A stretch of DNA of 38,808 bases from Pseudomonadota bacterium (GTDB taxonomy: Bacteria; Pseudomonadota; Gammaproteobacteria; Burkholderiales; Ga0077523), in contig CAUJJX010000027.1 of the NCBI GenBank assembly GCA_963205165.1, forward strand, positions 1 to 38,808, in the 5' to 3' direction. A program made the position numbers and the translations under genes. Below are positions 9,186 through 18,563 of this stretch, piece after piece. A model generated the notes under the pieces. The model searched no databases. It saw nothing but the letters and a program-made list of their open reading frames with translations, and was not told where the DNA came from. Each line of letters opens with the position of its first letter. Within the stretch, counting starts at the first letter, position 1.

Positions 9186-10763
9186 CTACTGGAACAGGTG
9201 ATTGAGCGAGAACAGCACCGCGCGCTCGCGGATCTCGCCGGTCTGTGTGGAATCGATGTTCGACATCCGCACCGTCGCCGAGATGCTGGTCCGGGCGGCG
9301 AGCATGTGATTCACGGACATCCGGTAGGTCTGCTGCCGGGTCTCGAAATCGGGCGTGCCCGCGGTGGAACTCCGGGTCGAGGTCCGGAATCGGTCTGCCC
9401 CCAGGATCCCGGTCGTCATGGCAGTGAACTGGTGGGACAGCGTGAGGCCCGCCCCGGTCTGCTTGATCATCGCGGACGTGCTGAACGGATCCTGGATACC
9501 GCCCGTCAGATTGGTCGAGATGGGCGTCGTCTCGCGCCAGTACATGTTGAACAGCAGCGTGTCCCGGATGCCGTGCAGGCCGACACTCGGCTCGATGCTC
9601 TCGACCTGCACGATGCGAGGCGCAAGAACAGCTGTTGGCGAACCGACGACATCGGGCAGCCCGAGGGTTCGCATGAGGCGCTCGACTTCCTGCGCCCTGG
9701 CCGTATCGTCCGGAAAACGATTCAGGAGAGTGCCGTCGAGCAGGCTGCGGGTATTGATCGACTGCGCTCCGGCGGCGGGTGTCTGGAAGGTCTGCTCCGA
9801 CCGCTGCGCCAGGAAGCGCCAGCTCGTGCGCGCCGTGCGGTGAAGCGCGCTGAAACTGTAGGACGTGCCGAGAAAGCGATGTTCCGCGCTGCCGTTGACC
9901 GAAGTCCGCGGCGTGGGCTTCCACTCGAAACCACCACCGTAAGTGCTGCCGGAGTAGCGCGCGGCGCCGTAGTCGTTGTCCTCGTAACCCACGGTCGCGA
10001 AGACGTTGAACTCGGGATCGATATTGAGCGTGGCACGACCGCGTCCGAGGTTCGAAGTGAACGGACGCGCAGCGCCGAAATCGGTGGATGTGTAGGAGTA
10101 GTCGCCGCTGAGCACTACGAGGGTCCCGGGAGCATCCGAGATACGCGCGGTCACACGATTCGTCGTGGTGTCTGTCAGGCCACCGGACCCGAAGCTGGTG
10201 TAGGTGTAGTCATCGCGCAGCGTGTAAGTCCCGCCCGCGCCCCAGCGCCCCGTGATGTACGGGGAGATGCCGAGGGTCCGCGCTTCGGTCGCGTTGAACG
10301 TTCCGACGGCAGAGTCCGCAGACTGTGGTCCCAACGGCGAGATGAACATGCGGGTCATGATGGCGCGCGCGTCTATGAAGAAGAAACGATCGATCGCCTC
10401 GAACGTTCCGTTGGCCATCAGATTGTTCTGGAGAACGTCGGTCCGGGAGCCCTGGAGGTATCCGATCATCGAGGGACTGTAGGACGCACGCAGGCGGAGC
10501 CGCCCCCGATCCCGCGAGAGGGTCAGGGTCGGCTGCGTGACCAGGATCAGGTCGGACTGTTGATTTCCGCGCGGACCAAGCAACACGTTGTCGGTGGCTG
10601 TTGTCGAAAGATTCAGCGACATGCTGCTCTTCCATTCGGCCGCCGACACCGACCGCGCGTCTGCGAACACCGCCGCAACAGCGAACGCCAGGCCGCTGCG
10701 AACCCACGGCCTCGGGGCACGCCCGCGGAACGAATCGCCTTCAGGGCGTTGTCTCCCGGCCAT
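9186..10763 (-). CDS. PEP-CTERM system-associated outer-membrane protein (TIGR03016-like beta-barrel)
   Basis: Signal-like N-terminus; EWKSSMSLNLSTTATDNVLLGPRGNQQSDLILVTQPTLTLSRDRGRLRLRASYSP; C-terminal FSLNHLFQ; position in locus. Confidence 0.8.
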   Translation of the reverse strand: MAGRQRPEGDSFRGRAPRPWVRSGLAFAVAAVFADARSVSAAEWKSSMSLNLSTTATDNVLLGPRGNQQSDLILVTQPTLTLSRDRGRLRLRASYSPSMIGYLQGSRTDVLQNNLMANGTFEAIDRFFFIDARAIMTRMFISPLGPQSADSAVGTFNATEARTLGISPYITGRWGAGGTYTLRDDYTYTSFGSGGLTDTTTNRVTARISDAPGTLVVLSGDYSYTSTDFGAARPFTSNLGRGRATLNIDPEFNVFATVGYEDNDYGAARYSGSTYGGGFEWKPTPRTSVNGSAEHRFLGTSYSFSALHRTARTSWRFLAQRSEQTFQTPAAGAQSINTRSLLDGTLLNRFPDDTARAQEVERLMRTLGLPDVVGSPTAVLAPRIVQVESIEPSVGLHGIRDTLLFNMYWRETTPISTNLTGGIQDPFSTSAMIKQTGAGLTLSHQFTAMTTGILGADRFRTSTRSSTAGTPDFETRQQTYRMSVNHMLAARTSISATVRMSNIDSTQTGEIRERAVLFSLNHLFQ

Positions 10764-10769
10764 GGGCGA

Positions 10770-11870
10770 TCACTCCGCTTGAGTGTAGTAGTAGGAGTAG
10801 TAGTAGCCCTCTTCGCGGAACGAGGACTTGTTCAGCACCGCCATCACCACCGGGCAGGATTCGATGGTCGCGAGCGCTTCCTGGACCGTGCTCTGCGCGG
10901 TCTGGTCGGCCTCGACGACGTATACGATCTGCCCCATGTGCTGCGCCAGGACGCGGGGTTCGGGTGCAGCGAGAAGGGGAGGCGAATCGAAGATCAGGAT
11001 CCGGTCGGGATAACGCTCGTAGAGCTGCTCCACCAGATCTTCCATCACCGTGCTCGCCAGCAGCTCGGTCGCGTTCTCCTGCCGCGTGCCGGCAGGGATG
11101 AATGACAGGCGACCGAGGTTCGTACGGATCAGCACGTCCGACACGTCGAGCTTGGGATCGACGAGCAGGTCCATCAGGCCGCGCGCGGGAGGGATGCCGA
11201 GCATCTCCGCAAGCGCAGGGCGCGTCGGATCACCCTCGAGGAGCAGCACGGTGCTGTCGCGCTCCATCGCGATCGACAGCGCAAGGTTCATCGAGATGAA
11301 GCTCTTGCCTTCGCCGGGCAGCGCACTCGTCACCATGATCCGGCGAGCGTGCTTGACCTGCGTCGCACCCTTGCCGACACAGTTGTTGATCAGCGGTCGC
11401 TTGATGACGCGCAACTCGTTCGCGAGTCGTGACTGGGCACTGTTCGGAGTGAGCAGGCCACGCTCGAGGATGCGGTTGAAGTCGATCTCGACTTCGCGTG
11501 CACGCGGGCGTCCTGTCACTCGGACCGGTCGCCGCGCGGTGGTCGTTTCCAGATCTGCGTGCGTGGCCGCACCCGACGCCTCGCCGGACCGGGCAACCTG
11601 CTCGACTGGTTCGGACGAAAGCTGCACCTCTGGTTCAGGTACGTCTTCCGGCGCGTCGACAGGAACGGTCGACACGATCTCCGGAACCGGGCTGCTGCCG
11701 TCCGCACCCAGTGCGCGCAGCTTCTGCGCCGCACGTTCGATGATGCTGCTTTCCTCGTCGGGCCGGCGTACGGCCGCACCCTTCTCGGGGAACTCCAGAT
11801 CACCCGACAACTGGCTTCCGGCCTCTCGCAGTTGTTCCAGCCTGCGAGCCGCCTGTTCGATCAAACTCAT
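10770..11870 (-). CDS. XrtA-associated BY-kinase (tyrosine autokinase, TIGR03018-like)
   Basis: Walker A SALPGEGKSF; FDSPPLL Walker B; Tyr-rich C-terminus GYYYSYYYTQAE. Confidence 0.9.
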   Translation of the reverse strand: MSLIEQAARRLEQLREAGSQLSGDLEFPEKGAAVRRPDEESSIIERAAQKLRALGADGSSPVPEIVSTVPVDAPEDVPEPEVQLSSEPVEQVARSGEASGAATHADLETTTARRPVRVTGRPRAREVEIDFNRILERGLLTPNSAQSRLANELRVIKRPLINNCVGKGATQVKHARRIMVTSALPGEGKSFISMNLALSIAMERDSTVLLLEGDPTRPALAEMLGIPPARGLMDLLVDPKLDVSDVLIRTNLGRLSFIPAGTRQENATELLASTVMEDLVEQLYERYPDRILIFDSPPLLAAPEPRVLAQHMGQIVYVVEADQTAQSTVQEALATIESCPVVMAVLNKSSFREEGYYYSYYYTQAE

Positions 11871-11882
11871 TCAATGCCCCTC

Positions 11883-13451
11883 TCAGGCAACACGTGCGAC
11901 GAACAGCAGGAACACCATGGCCGATCCGAACGCCGCGAACAGGCCTGCAAGTCCGCTGAAGAACACGACGTTGACGAGGCGCCGCTTGCGCTTCGCGGAC
12001 TGGCTGTCCTGCATTGCCACTGCACCCAGAACCGGGCGGGAGATCGTCCGACGCAATCCGCGCAGCGAATGGAACGCCGGGAAGAGCTGGCTGTACGCCA
12101 GCGACGCGAACAACCCCGCGGCGAGCGACACGCTGACGACCATGCCGAGCAGCAGCAGGCGATTCGGCGCGACCGGTTTGTTCGAGACCCGCGGCGGATC
12201 GATGATGCGGAAATCCGCGACAGCCGACGTCTGTTCGAGCTGGCTCGTCATGAGCGCCGACTCGCGACGACCCACGAGGCTGTCGTAGTTGGATTTCTGC
12301 GCCTGGTAGTCGCGGTTCAGCTGGACCAGCTCTTCTTCCAGCTCGGGCCGCATCCGGGCGAGCGACTTGATCTGGCCGAGCTTCGACTCGAGTTCGTCCG
12401 ACTTGCCCTTGAGCGCCGCGACGTTGGCCTCGGCATCGGCAAGCGACAGCTTGAGCTGCTGGTAGACCGGATTGCGGTCGACGCTGGAAATGCGCGGCTT
12501 GCCGCTCTTGACGGCTGCCGACTTGCGACTGGCGATGGTGTCGGCCTTCTGCTTCTCGAGGTCGGCCAGGACGCGCTTCGTGCCGGCGACGTCCGGATGC
12601 TCTTCCGTGTAGCGGCGAAGCAGTTCGTCGAGATTCTTGCGCAGCGAGTCGATGCGGGTGTCGAGTTCGGGGACGGCGTCGTTGCGAACGGCCTCGACCG
12701 AACCTTCCTCGGGGACGAACACGGGTTCCTCGCCGGCGAGTTCGCGCTTCAGGGAGTCGCGCGACTGTGAGGCCGCACGCAGGTCGATGCGCACGGCGCT
12801 CAACTGCTGTTCGAGGGCGGCGATCGTGTTGATCGTGCCATCGGTGCCGGCCATCGACCCGAGGTTGCGCAGCTTGAATTCCTTCAGCCGCCGCTCGGAT
12901 TCCTGGAGGCGCCGCTCGTAGTCCTGGATCTGCTGGTCGATGAACTGCTGCGCTTTCTGCGTGTCACGGCGGTTACCACCCAGGCCGGATTCGACGAAGA
13001 TCGTGAGGAGCGAATCGACGACGCGCTTTGCGCGCGCAGTGTTCTGGTCGCGGAAGCGGATCGTGTAGAGATTGTCGCCGGGCGACCCGCTCACCTCGAT
13101 GTTCTTCATCAGACGTTCGACCAGCGCCTCGCGCTGCTCGTTGGTCTTCGTGTCGAGGTCGAGATCCGCCATGCGGATCAGCTTGTCGATGTTGGGCCGC
13201 GACAGCAGCGTGCGGCTCAGCATCCCGACCTGCTGCTCGACGTTGGGCTGCACCGCGAGTCCGCTCATCAGTGGCTTCAGCACCGACTGCGTATCGACGA
13301 ACACGCGCGCAGAGGCTTCGTACTTGTCGGGCGCCACCGCGAGCGCCACCAGCCCGGCGATCGCGACGACCCACGCAGCGGCGATGCCGACGAGCCGCCG
13401 CCGCCACATGCCCCGCACGTACTCGAGCGCTTCCTGAAAAACGACGTTCAC
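11883..13451 (-). CDS. XrtA system polysaccharide chain-length determinant (Wzz/GumC family)
   Basis: MNVVFQEALEYVRGMWRRRLVGIAAAWVVAIAGLVALAVAPDKYEASARVFVDTQS; central coiled-coil; PxxPxx-type second TM region DPPRVSNKPVAPNRLLLL. Confidence 0.9.
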   Translation of the reverse strand: MNVVFQEALEYVRGMWRRRLVGIAAAWVVAIAGLVALAVAPDKYEASARVFVDTQSVLKPLMSGLAVQPNVEQQVGMLSRTLLSRPNIDKLIRMADLDLDTKTNEQREALVERLMKNIEVSGSPGDNLYTIRFRDQNTARAKRVVDSLLTIFVESGLGGNRRDTQKAQQFIDQQIQDYERRLQESERRLKEFKLRNLGSMAGTDGTINTIAALEQQLSAVRIDLRAASQSRDSLKRELAGEEPVFVPEEGSVEAVRNDAVPELDTRIDSLRKNLDELLRRYTEEHPDVAGTKRVLADLEKQKADTIASRKSAAVKSGKPRISSVDRNPVYQQLKLSLADAEANVAALKGKSDELESKLGQIKSLARMRPELEEELVQLNRDYQAQKSNYDSLVGRRESALMTSQLEQTSAVADFRIIDPPRVSNKPVAPNRLLLLGMVVSVSLAAGLFASLAYSQLFPAFHSLRGLRRTISRPVLGAVAMQDSQSAKRKRRLVNVVFFSGLAGLFAAFGSAMVFLLFVARVA

Positions 13452-13503
13452 GCCATGCCCTTCCCTGGTTGAGTATCGGGGTCCAGCCGCCGACCGCGCC
13501 GCA

Positions 13504-14142
13504 CTAGAACCAGCTCTGCGGAATGATGAGCACGTCGCCCGGCTTCACGTCGACGTTGGCGCCGATGTCGCCGCGACGGAGCAGGTCCTTGAGGCGCACG
13601 GAGTACAGCTTGCCGCCCTCGGATGCCCGCAGGAGCGTCGCCCGATTGCCGTCGGCGAAGTCGGTGATGCCGCCAACCGTGATCATCACGTCGAGCAGCG
13701 TCATGTTCTGCTTGTAGGGCAGTGCCTGCGGCCGGGCTGCCTCGCCCACCACGCGGATCTGTTCGCTGAAGGGGCCGATGAAGTTCGTGACCACGACCGT
13801 CACCACGGGGTCGCGGATGTACTTCGAAAGCGCCTTCTCCATGTCGCGGGCCAGCGCAAAGGGCGTCTTGCCCATCGCGACGAGATCTTCGACGAGCGGC
13901 ACCGTGATGCGACCGTCCGGACGCACCGGCACGGAGGTGGAGAGATCGCCGTTGCGCCAGACGATCACGTTGACCGCATCGCCCGGGCCGATGATGTACT
14001 GATAGTCGGACGTGGCCGCGACGCGCGGCGCCGGCGGATGACTCGCGCGCGTCGCGCAGCCCGCCATCAGCACCAGGCACAGCAGGGCAACCGAACGCCC
14101 CGCACGACCGAAGAACCCCTGCCTTCCGGCAATCGAAACCAT
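13504..14142 (-). CDS. XrtA/PEP-CTERM system exopolysaccharide export lipoprotein (Wza-like, SLBB)
   Basis: MVSIAGRQGFFGRAGRSVALLCLVLMAGCATRA lipobox; YQYIIGPGDAVNVIVWRNGDLS; GGAGG 7 nt upstream of ATG 14142. Confidence 0.9.
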   Translation of the reverse strand: MVSIAGRQGFFGRAGRSVALLCLVLMAGCATRASHPPAPRVAATSDYQYIIGPGDAVNVIVWRNGDLSTSVPVRPDGRITVPLVEDLVAMGKTPFALARDMEKALSKYIRDPVVTVVVTNFIGPFSEQIRVVGEAARPQALPYKQNMTLLDVMITVGGITDFADGNRATLLRASEGGKLYSVRLKDLLRRGDIGANVDVKPGDVLIIPQSWF

Positions 14143-14327
14143 TGTCGAACCTCCACGACCCTTGTCGCCATGCATCAGGACCGGCTCGGGGTGCGACCAC
14201 ATCGGGCCGCAACTGCCACGGACGGAATCCGTCCGAACCGAATTGGGAAATCCGCGGCATCCCGGCCCGCCAGGCCCCGGATGACACAGGGACCATGACT
14301 CGCCGAGAGCTGGACGGAAGGCCTAAA

Positions 14328-14343
14328 AGCAACCGATATGCCA
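14328..14343 (-). promoter_or_regulatory. Candidate sigma54 (-24/-12) promoter of the XrtA/EPS operon
   Basis: Minus strand TGGCATATCGGTTGCT; GG-N10-GC spacing; matches TGGCACRNNNNTTGCW except one or two non-core bases; intergenic, upstream of the first gene. Confidence 0.7.
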
Positions 14344-14390
14344 CTGAAAACCGAAGGGGAACCAAGGGACGTGCGGCAGCGCACGGCATG

Positions 14391-15035
14391 TCACCCGGGT
14401 TCGGGTCTCCGGGCACCGGCAGGGGCGCCGGGCCGGCCATCGGCGCGGCGGCGGACGACCCGTGCAATCAGCAGCGCGCCGATCACGATGGCGAAGATCA
14501 GGGGCTCGGTGACATCCTTCTTCACGAGCCACCAGAAGTGGACGACGCCGAGGGCGCCGATCGCGTAGACGAGCCGGTGCAGGCGCTGCCAGCGGCGCGC
14601 GCCGAGCCTGCGCACCATCGCGTTCGTGGAAGTGACGGCGAGCGGCACCAGCAGCACGAATGCGGCGAACCCGACCGTCACGAAAGGACGCTTCGCGATG
14701 TCGGCGACGATTCCCGGGACGTCGAAGAACTGGTCCAGCCAGAGATAGATCGTGAAGTGGACGCAGGCGTGGAAGAACGCGAACAGGCCCAGCATCCGCC
14801 GAAGCCGCAACAGCCAGGGGAGGCCGAGCAGCAGCCGCACGGGCGTCACGGCCAGCGTGATCGCCAGGAAGGCGAGGGTCCACCAACCGGTCGAACGGGT
14901 GATCGCCTCGATCGGGTTGGCACCCAGGGCATCCCGGAGGAACAGCGTGACGAGCCGCGCGACCGGCACCAGGCACGCGACGAAGACGAACCCCTTCAGC
15001 GCGATGATCTGCCGCGGTGTCGGCTGGAACCTCAT
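14391..15035 (-). CDS. msrQ: Heme-binding membrane subunit of periplasmic methionine sulfoxide reductase
   Basis: MRFQPTPRQIIALKGFVFVACLVPVARLV; RRMLGLFAFFHACVHFTIYLWLDQ; paired with msrP. Confidence 0.9.
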   Translation of the reverse strand: MRFQPTPRQIIALKGFVFVACLVPVARLVTLFLRDALGANPIEAITRSTGWWTLAFLAITLAVTPVRLLLGLPWLLRLRRMLGLFAFFHACVHFTIYLWLDQFFDVPGIVADIAKRPFVTVGFAAFVLLVPLAVTSTNAMVRRLGARRWQRLHRLVYAIGALGVVHFWWLVKKDVTEPLIFAIVIGALLIARVVRRRADGRPGAPAGARRPEPG

Positions 15036-15045
15036 CGCGCGGGCG

Positions 15046-15993
15046 TCAGAAGTACTTGCGGAGGTCCATCCCGGCATAGAGCCCGGCAACCTGCTCTGCG
15101 TACCCGTTGAACGGAAGTGTCGGGCGCTTGGTCCACTCGCCGATCCGGCGCTCCTTCGCCTGGCTCCATCGCGGGTGTTCGACGGCTGGATTCACGTTCG
15201 AATAGAAGCCGTATTCCCGCGGCGCCGCCTTGTTCCATGCGGTCTTCGGCTCGTGTTCGGTGAAGCGGATGCGCACGATCGACTTCGCACTCTTGAAGCC
15301 GTACTTCCAGGGCACGGTGACGCGCACGGGCGCGCCGTTCTGGTTGGGCAGCAGGTCGCCGTAGAGGCCCAGCGTCAGCAGCGTCAGCGGATGCATCGCC
15401 TCGTCGATCCGCAGGCCCTCGACGTAGGGCCAGTCGAGCACCGCGGCCCGCTGGCCGGGCATCTGGCTCACGTCGGACAGCGTCGTGAACTCGACGTACT
15501 TCGCGCGCGAATTCGGCTCGGCGCGCTTCAGCAGTTCCGCGAGCGGATAGCCGTTCCAGGGGATCACCATCGACCAGCCCTCGACGCAGCGCATCCGGTA
15601 GACGCGTTCCTCGATGGCCGCGAGCTTCAGGAGTTCGTCGATGTCCCAGCGGCGCGGCTTCGCGCATTCGCCCTCGACCGAGACGGTCCACGGACGCGTC
15701 TTCAGGCTGCCGGCGCGCTCCGCCGGATCTTCCTTGCCGGTGCCGAATTCGTAGAAGTTGTTGTAGCTCGTGACGTCCTTCAGCGGCGTCGGCGCCTCGG
15801 TCGTGCCGTAGGGCCCTTTCCGCGCAGACGAGAACGTACCCGCCGCGGCGTCTCGCGCCCCCAGCCCGAGCGACGCAGCGCCCGCGGCCGCGATGACGAA
15901 CCCGGCATCGCGCAGGAAGCTTCGACGCTGGTCGAACACGTCGCGCGGGGTGATCTCCGACGATCGCGGGAAGGCAGTTCGTACTCGGGACAT
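15046..15993 (-). CDS. msrP: Periplasmic protein-methionine-sulfoxide reductase, molybdopterin catalytic subunit
   Basis: Tat motif [31 protein letters not shown] Cys motif; [30 protein letters not shown]. Confidence 0.93.
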   Translation of the reverse strand: MSRVRTAFPRSSEITPRDVFDQRRSFLRDAGFVIAAAGAASLGLGARDAAAGTFSSARKGPYGTTEAPTPLKDVTSYNNFYEFGTGKEDPAERAGSLKTRPWTVSVEGECAKPRRWDIDELLKLAAIEERVYRMRCVEGWSMVIPWNGYPLAELLKRAEPNSRAKYVEFTTLSDVSQMPGQRAAVLDWPYVEGLRIDEAMHPLTLLTLGLYGDLLPNQNGAPVRVTVPWKYGFKSAKSIVRIRFTEHEPKTAWNKAAPREYGFYSNVNPAVEHPRWSQAKERRIGEWTKRPTLPFNGYAEQVAGLYAGMDLRKYF

Positions 15994-16115
15994 GGCAGGC
16001 TCCGGAAAGGGTTCAGGCTCGCGACCGGCGTAGAAGACGTCTGCGGGAAGCGCACCCCGGGTTCTACGGACGGCCGGGCCGCGCGGATTCAGGCACGTGC
16101 GCGATCGCTCCGGCG

Positions 16116-17558
16116 CTACAGCAGGAACCAGGTGGCGAGCCCCAGGAAGATGAAGAATCCGCCGCTGTCCGTGATGGCCGTGATGAGCACGCTCGACCCG
16201 ACCGCGGGATCGTGGCCGAGCCGGTGCATCAGCATCGGAATGAACACGCCGAACACTGCGGCGACGACGAGGTTCAGCGTCATCGCCGCCATCATCACGA
16301 GACCGAGCGGTGCACTGTGATAGAGCAGCGTCGCGAACACGCCGAAGATGCCGCCCCACACGACGCCGTTCAGCAGGCTGATCGCGATCTCCTTCATGAA
16401 GAGGGCGCGCGCGTTGGCGCTGTGGATCTGCCCGAGCGCCATCGCGCGGACGAGCATCGTGATCGTCTGGTTGCCCGAGTTGCCGCCGATGCCGGCGACG
16501 ATCGGCATGAGTGCGGCGAGCGCGACGAGCTTCTCGATGCTGCCCTCGAAGATGCCGATCACGCGCGACGCGATGAATGCGGTCACGAGGTTCACGGCGA
16601 GCCACGTCCAGCGGTTCTTCGCGGACTTCCAGACGGACGAGAAGATGTCCTCGCCCTCGCGCAGGCCGGCGAGGTTGAGCATGTCGCTCTCCGTCTCGTC
16701 GCGGATGTAGTCCATGACGGCGGCAACCGTCACGCGGCCCACGAGTTCGCCGTGATCGTCGACGACCGGCGCGGACACGAGTTCGTAGCGCTCGAAGGCC
16801 TGGGCGGCCTCGTCGGCCATCTGCCCGGGCCGGAAGCGCGTGACCTCCGGCGCCATCACCTCGGCCACGAGCTTGTCGGGATCGTTCACGAGCACGCGAC
16901 CGATCGGCAGCACGCCCTTCAGGATGTCGCCTCGATCGACCACGAACAACTGGTCGGTGTGGTCGGGCAGATCGTCGAGCCGGCGCAGGTAGCGCAGCAC
17001 GACCTCGAGCGTGACGTCCTCGCGGATCGTGACCATCTCGAAGTCCATGAGCGCCCCGACGGAATGCTCCGGATACGACATCGCGGCGCGCAGCTGCTCG
17101 CGCTCTTCCGTCGAGAGCGACTGGAAGACGTCCTCGATGACCTCTTCCGGGAGGTCGGGCGCGAGGTCGGCGATCTCGTCGGTGTCGAGCTGCTCGGTCG
17201 CTGCGACGAGCTCCTCGGGCTCCATGTCGGCGATGAGCGTCGCGCGGACGGCGTCGGACACCTCGAGCAGGATCTCGCCGTCGCGGTCGGCCTTGACGAG
17301 GTTCCAGACGACGAGCCGATCCTCGAGTGGCAGCGCCTCGAGGATGAACGCGACGTCGGCCGGGTGCATCGTGTCGAGCTTCTTCTGCAGCCCGACGATG
17401 TTCTGCTTGTGGACGAGCGATTCGACCAGCTCGTGCCGCGGCATCTCCTGCTTGTGGACGAGCTGCTCCACCACGCGGTGCTTGGCGAGCAGCGCGATCA
17501 CCAGCTGCAGGTTGTCCTGCACGCTTTCGTGCGGCTTGGTCTCTTCGAGATCCGACAT
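16116..17558 (-). CDS. mgtE: Magnesium transporter MgtE
   Basis: N-domain [14 protein letters not shown]-type motif, paired CBS domains, C-terminal TM region with [28 protein letters not shown]. Confidence 0.95.
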   Translation of the reverse strand: MSDLEETKPHESVQDNLQLVIALLAKHRVVEQLVHKQEMPRHELVESLVHKQNIVGLQKKLDTMHPADVAFILEALPLEDRLVVWNLVKADRDGEILLEVSDAVRATLIADMEPEELVAATEQLDTDEIADLAPDLPEEVIEDVFQSLSTEEREQLRAAMSYPEHSVGALMDFEMVTIREDVTLEVVLRYLRRLDDLPDHTDQLFVVDRGDILKGVLPIGRVLVNDPDKLVAEVMAPEVTRFRPGQMADEAAQAFERYELVSAPVVDDHGELVGRVTVAAVMDYIRDETESDMLNLAGLREGEDIFSSVWKSAKNRWTWLAVNLVTAFIASRVIGIFEGSIEKLVALAALMPIVAGIGGNSGNQTITMLVRAMALGQIHSANARALFMKEIAISLLNGVVWGGIFGVFATLLYHSAPLGLVMMAAMTLNLVVAAVFGVFIPMLMHRLGHDPAVGSSVLITAITDSGGFFIFLGLATWFLL

Positions 17559-17650
17559 GGACGCGGCGCGGTGGAAGGGGGCGGAGGGAGCCCGTGATTG
17601 TAGGCGGCGCTCATGACGCGACGCCACGAAAACCGGCCCCTGAAACGACG

Positions 17651-17675
17651 ACGGCGAGGGGTTCACCCTCGCCGT
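17651..17675 (-). terminator. Candidate transcription terminator/intergenic hairpin
   Basis: Perfect 10-bp stem ACGGCGAGGG-gttca-CCCTCGCCGT just downstream of the minus-strand 17703-18158 gene; only a weak T tract follows. Confidence 0.6.
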
Positions 17676-17702
17676 TCGTGGACTGCGGAAACCCTCAGGC
17701 GT

Positions 17703-18158
17703 TCAAGGCTTCGGCGGAATCCTCGTGGCTTCCCACGCGACCATCTGCCAGCCTTCGTCGTTCATGACCCACACGTTCGTGAAGCGCAACGCCACTTCGA
17801 TGTCCTTGCCGTCCACCGCGACCTTGAAGTCACCGCGCCCGGTCATCACGGCCGTGCAACCGTAGGGGATCACGCGCACGTCGCTGCGCACCGTGTGCTT
17901 GTAGTGGACCTTCCCCGACCGCAGTGACTCGATGTACGTCGCCTTCGAATCGACGACCGCAGTCGAGTGCGTGTAGACGAGGTCATCGGCCAGGTATCGC
18001 GCGAGCGTCGGCATGTCGCGATTCTCCATCGCCTTGTAGCGCTCCGCGTCGGCGCCGATCACCTCGGCCACCACCTGCGACTGCTCGCAGGCCATCCCGA
18101 GCATCGGCATGCCCGCCAGCACGAGCCCTGCGAACCATCCCTTGCGTGAAACCATCAT
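17703..18158 (-). CDS. Secreted nuclear transport factor 2-like (SnoaL/DUF4440-type) protein
   Basis: Signal peptide MMVSRKGWFAGLVLAGMPMLGMACE; Y-K-AMENRDMPTLARYLADDLVYTHSTAVVDSKATYIESLRSG..., NTF2-like. Confidence 0.75.
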   Translation of the reverse strand: MMVSRKGWFAGLVLAGMPMLGMACEQSQVVAEVIGADAERYKAMENRDMPTLARYLADDLVYTHSTAVVDSKATYIESLRSGKVHYKHTVRSDVRVIPYGCTAVMTGRGDFKVAVDGKDIEVALRFTNVWVMNDEGWQMVAWEATRIPPKP

Positions 18159-18245
18159 GTCCGTCTCCTCCGGTCGATCGTCATGGCCCCGCACTGCGGG
18201 GGTCTAGGCCTGCCAACACCGCGCGGAACCAGTGCGGACGGGCAC

Positions 18246-18563
18246 CTACTCCGCGCCGCCCGCGTCCGCGACGAACGAGGACTCGCGCTTCACTTCGCAC
18301 ACCTGAATCTTGTACTCGCTGTAGAAGTGCTTCCGGCCGTGGCCCTGCGCGGCACCGTGCTCGGCGTGTCGACGCCACGCATCGTGCGACGCCTGGTCGG
18401 CGAACTCGACGATCGTGACGCGCTCGCCGTCTTCCGCCACGAAGCCCTTGTGGGACACGTAGCCCGGCATCGCCCGCGCCAGCTCGGACATCCGCTGGGC
18501 CGTCGTGCCGTAGTCGGGTTGCGCGGTGGCTTTCAGCCGCGAGCGGAAGACGGTGACGATCAT
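18246..18563 (-). CDS. Antibiotic biosynthesis monooxygenase (ABM)-fold protein
   Basis: MIVTVFRSRLKATAQPDYGTTAQRMSELARAMPGYVSHKGFVAEDGERVTIVEFADQASHDAWRRHAEH. Confidence 0.8.
   Translation of the reverse strand: MIVTVFRSRLKATAQPDYGTTAQRMSELARAMPGYVSHKGFVAEDGERVTIVEFADQASHDAWRRHAEHGAAQGHGRKHFYSEYKIQVCEVKRESSFVADAGGAE

Noticed and set aside
14206-14220. Second sigma54-like TGGCAGTTGC sequence on the minus strand at 14210-14219
   Set aside because: GG and GC elements are not 10 nt apart, so it cannot be a -24/-12 promoter.
17597-17602. TACAAT -10-like box upstream of mgtE
   Set aside because: No acceptable -35 hexamer at 16-18 bp; too weak to annotate.
18185-18199. CCCCGCA/TGCGGGG palindrome downstream of the ABM-like gene
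   Set aside because: Loop too short for the full stem and no T tract; could be chance in GC-rich DNA.
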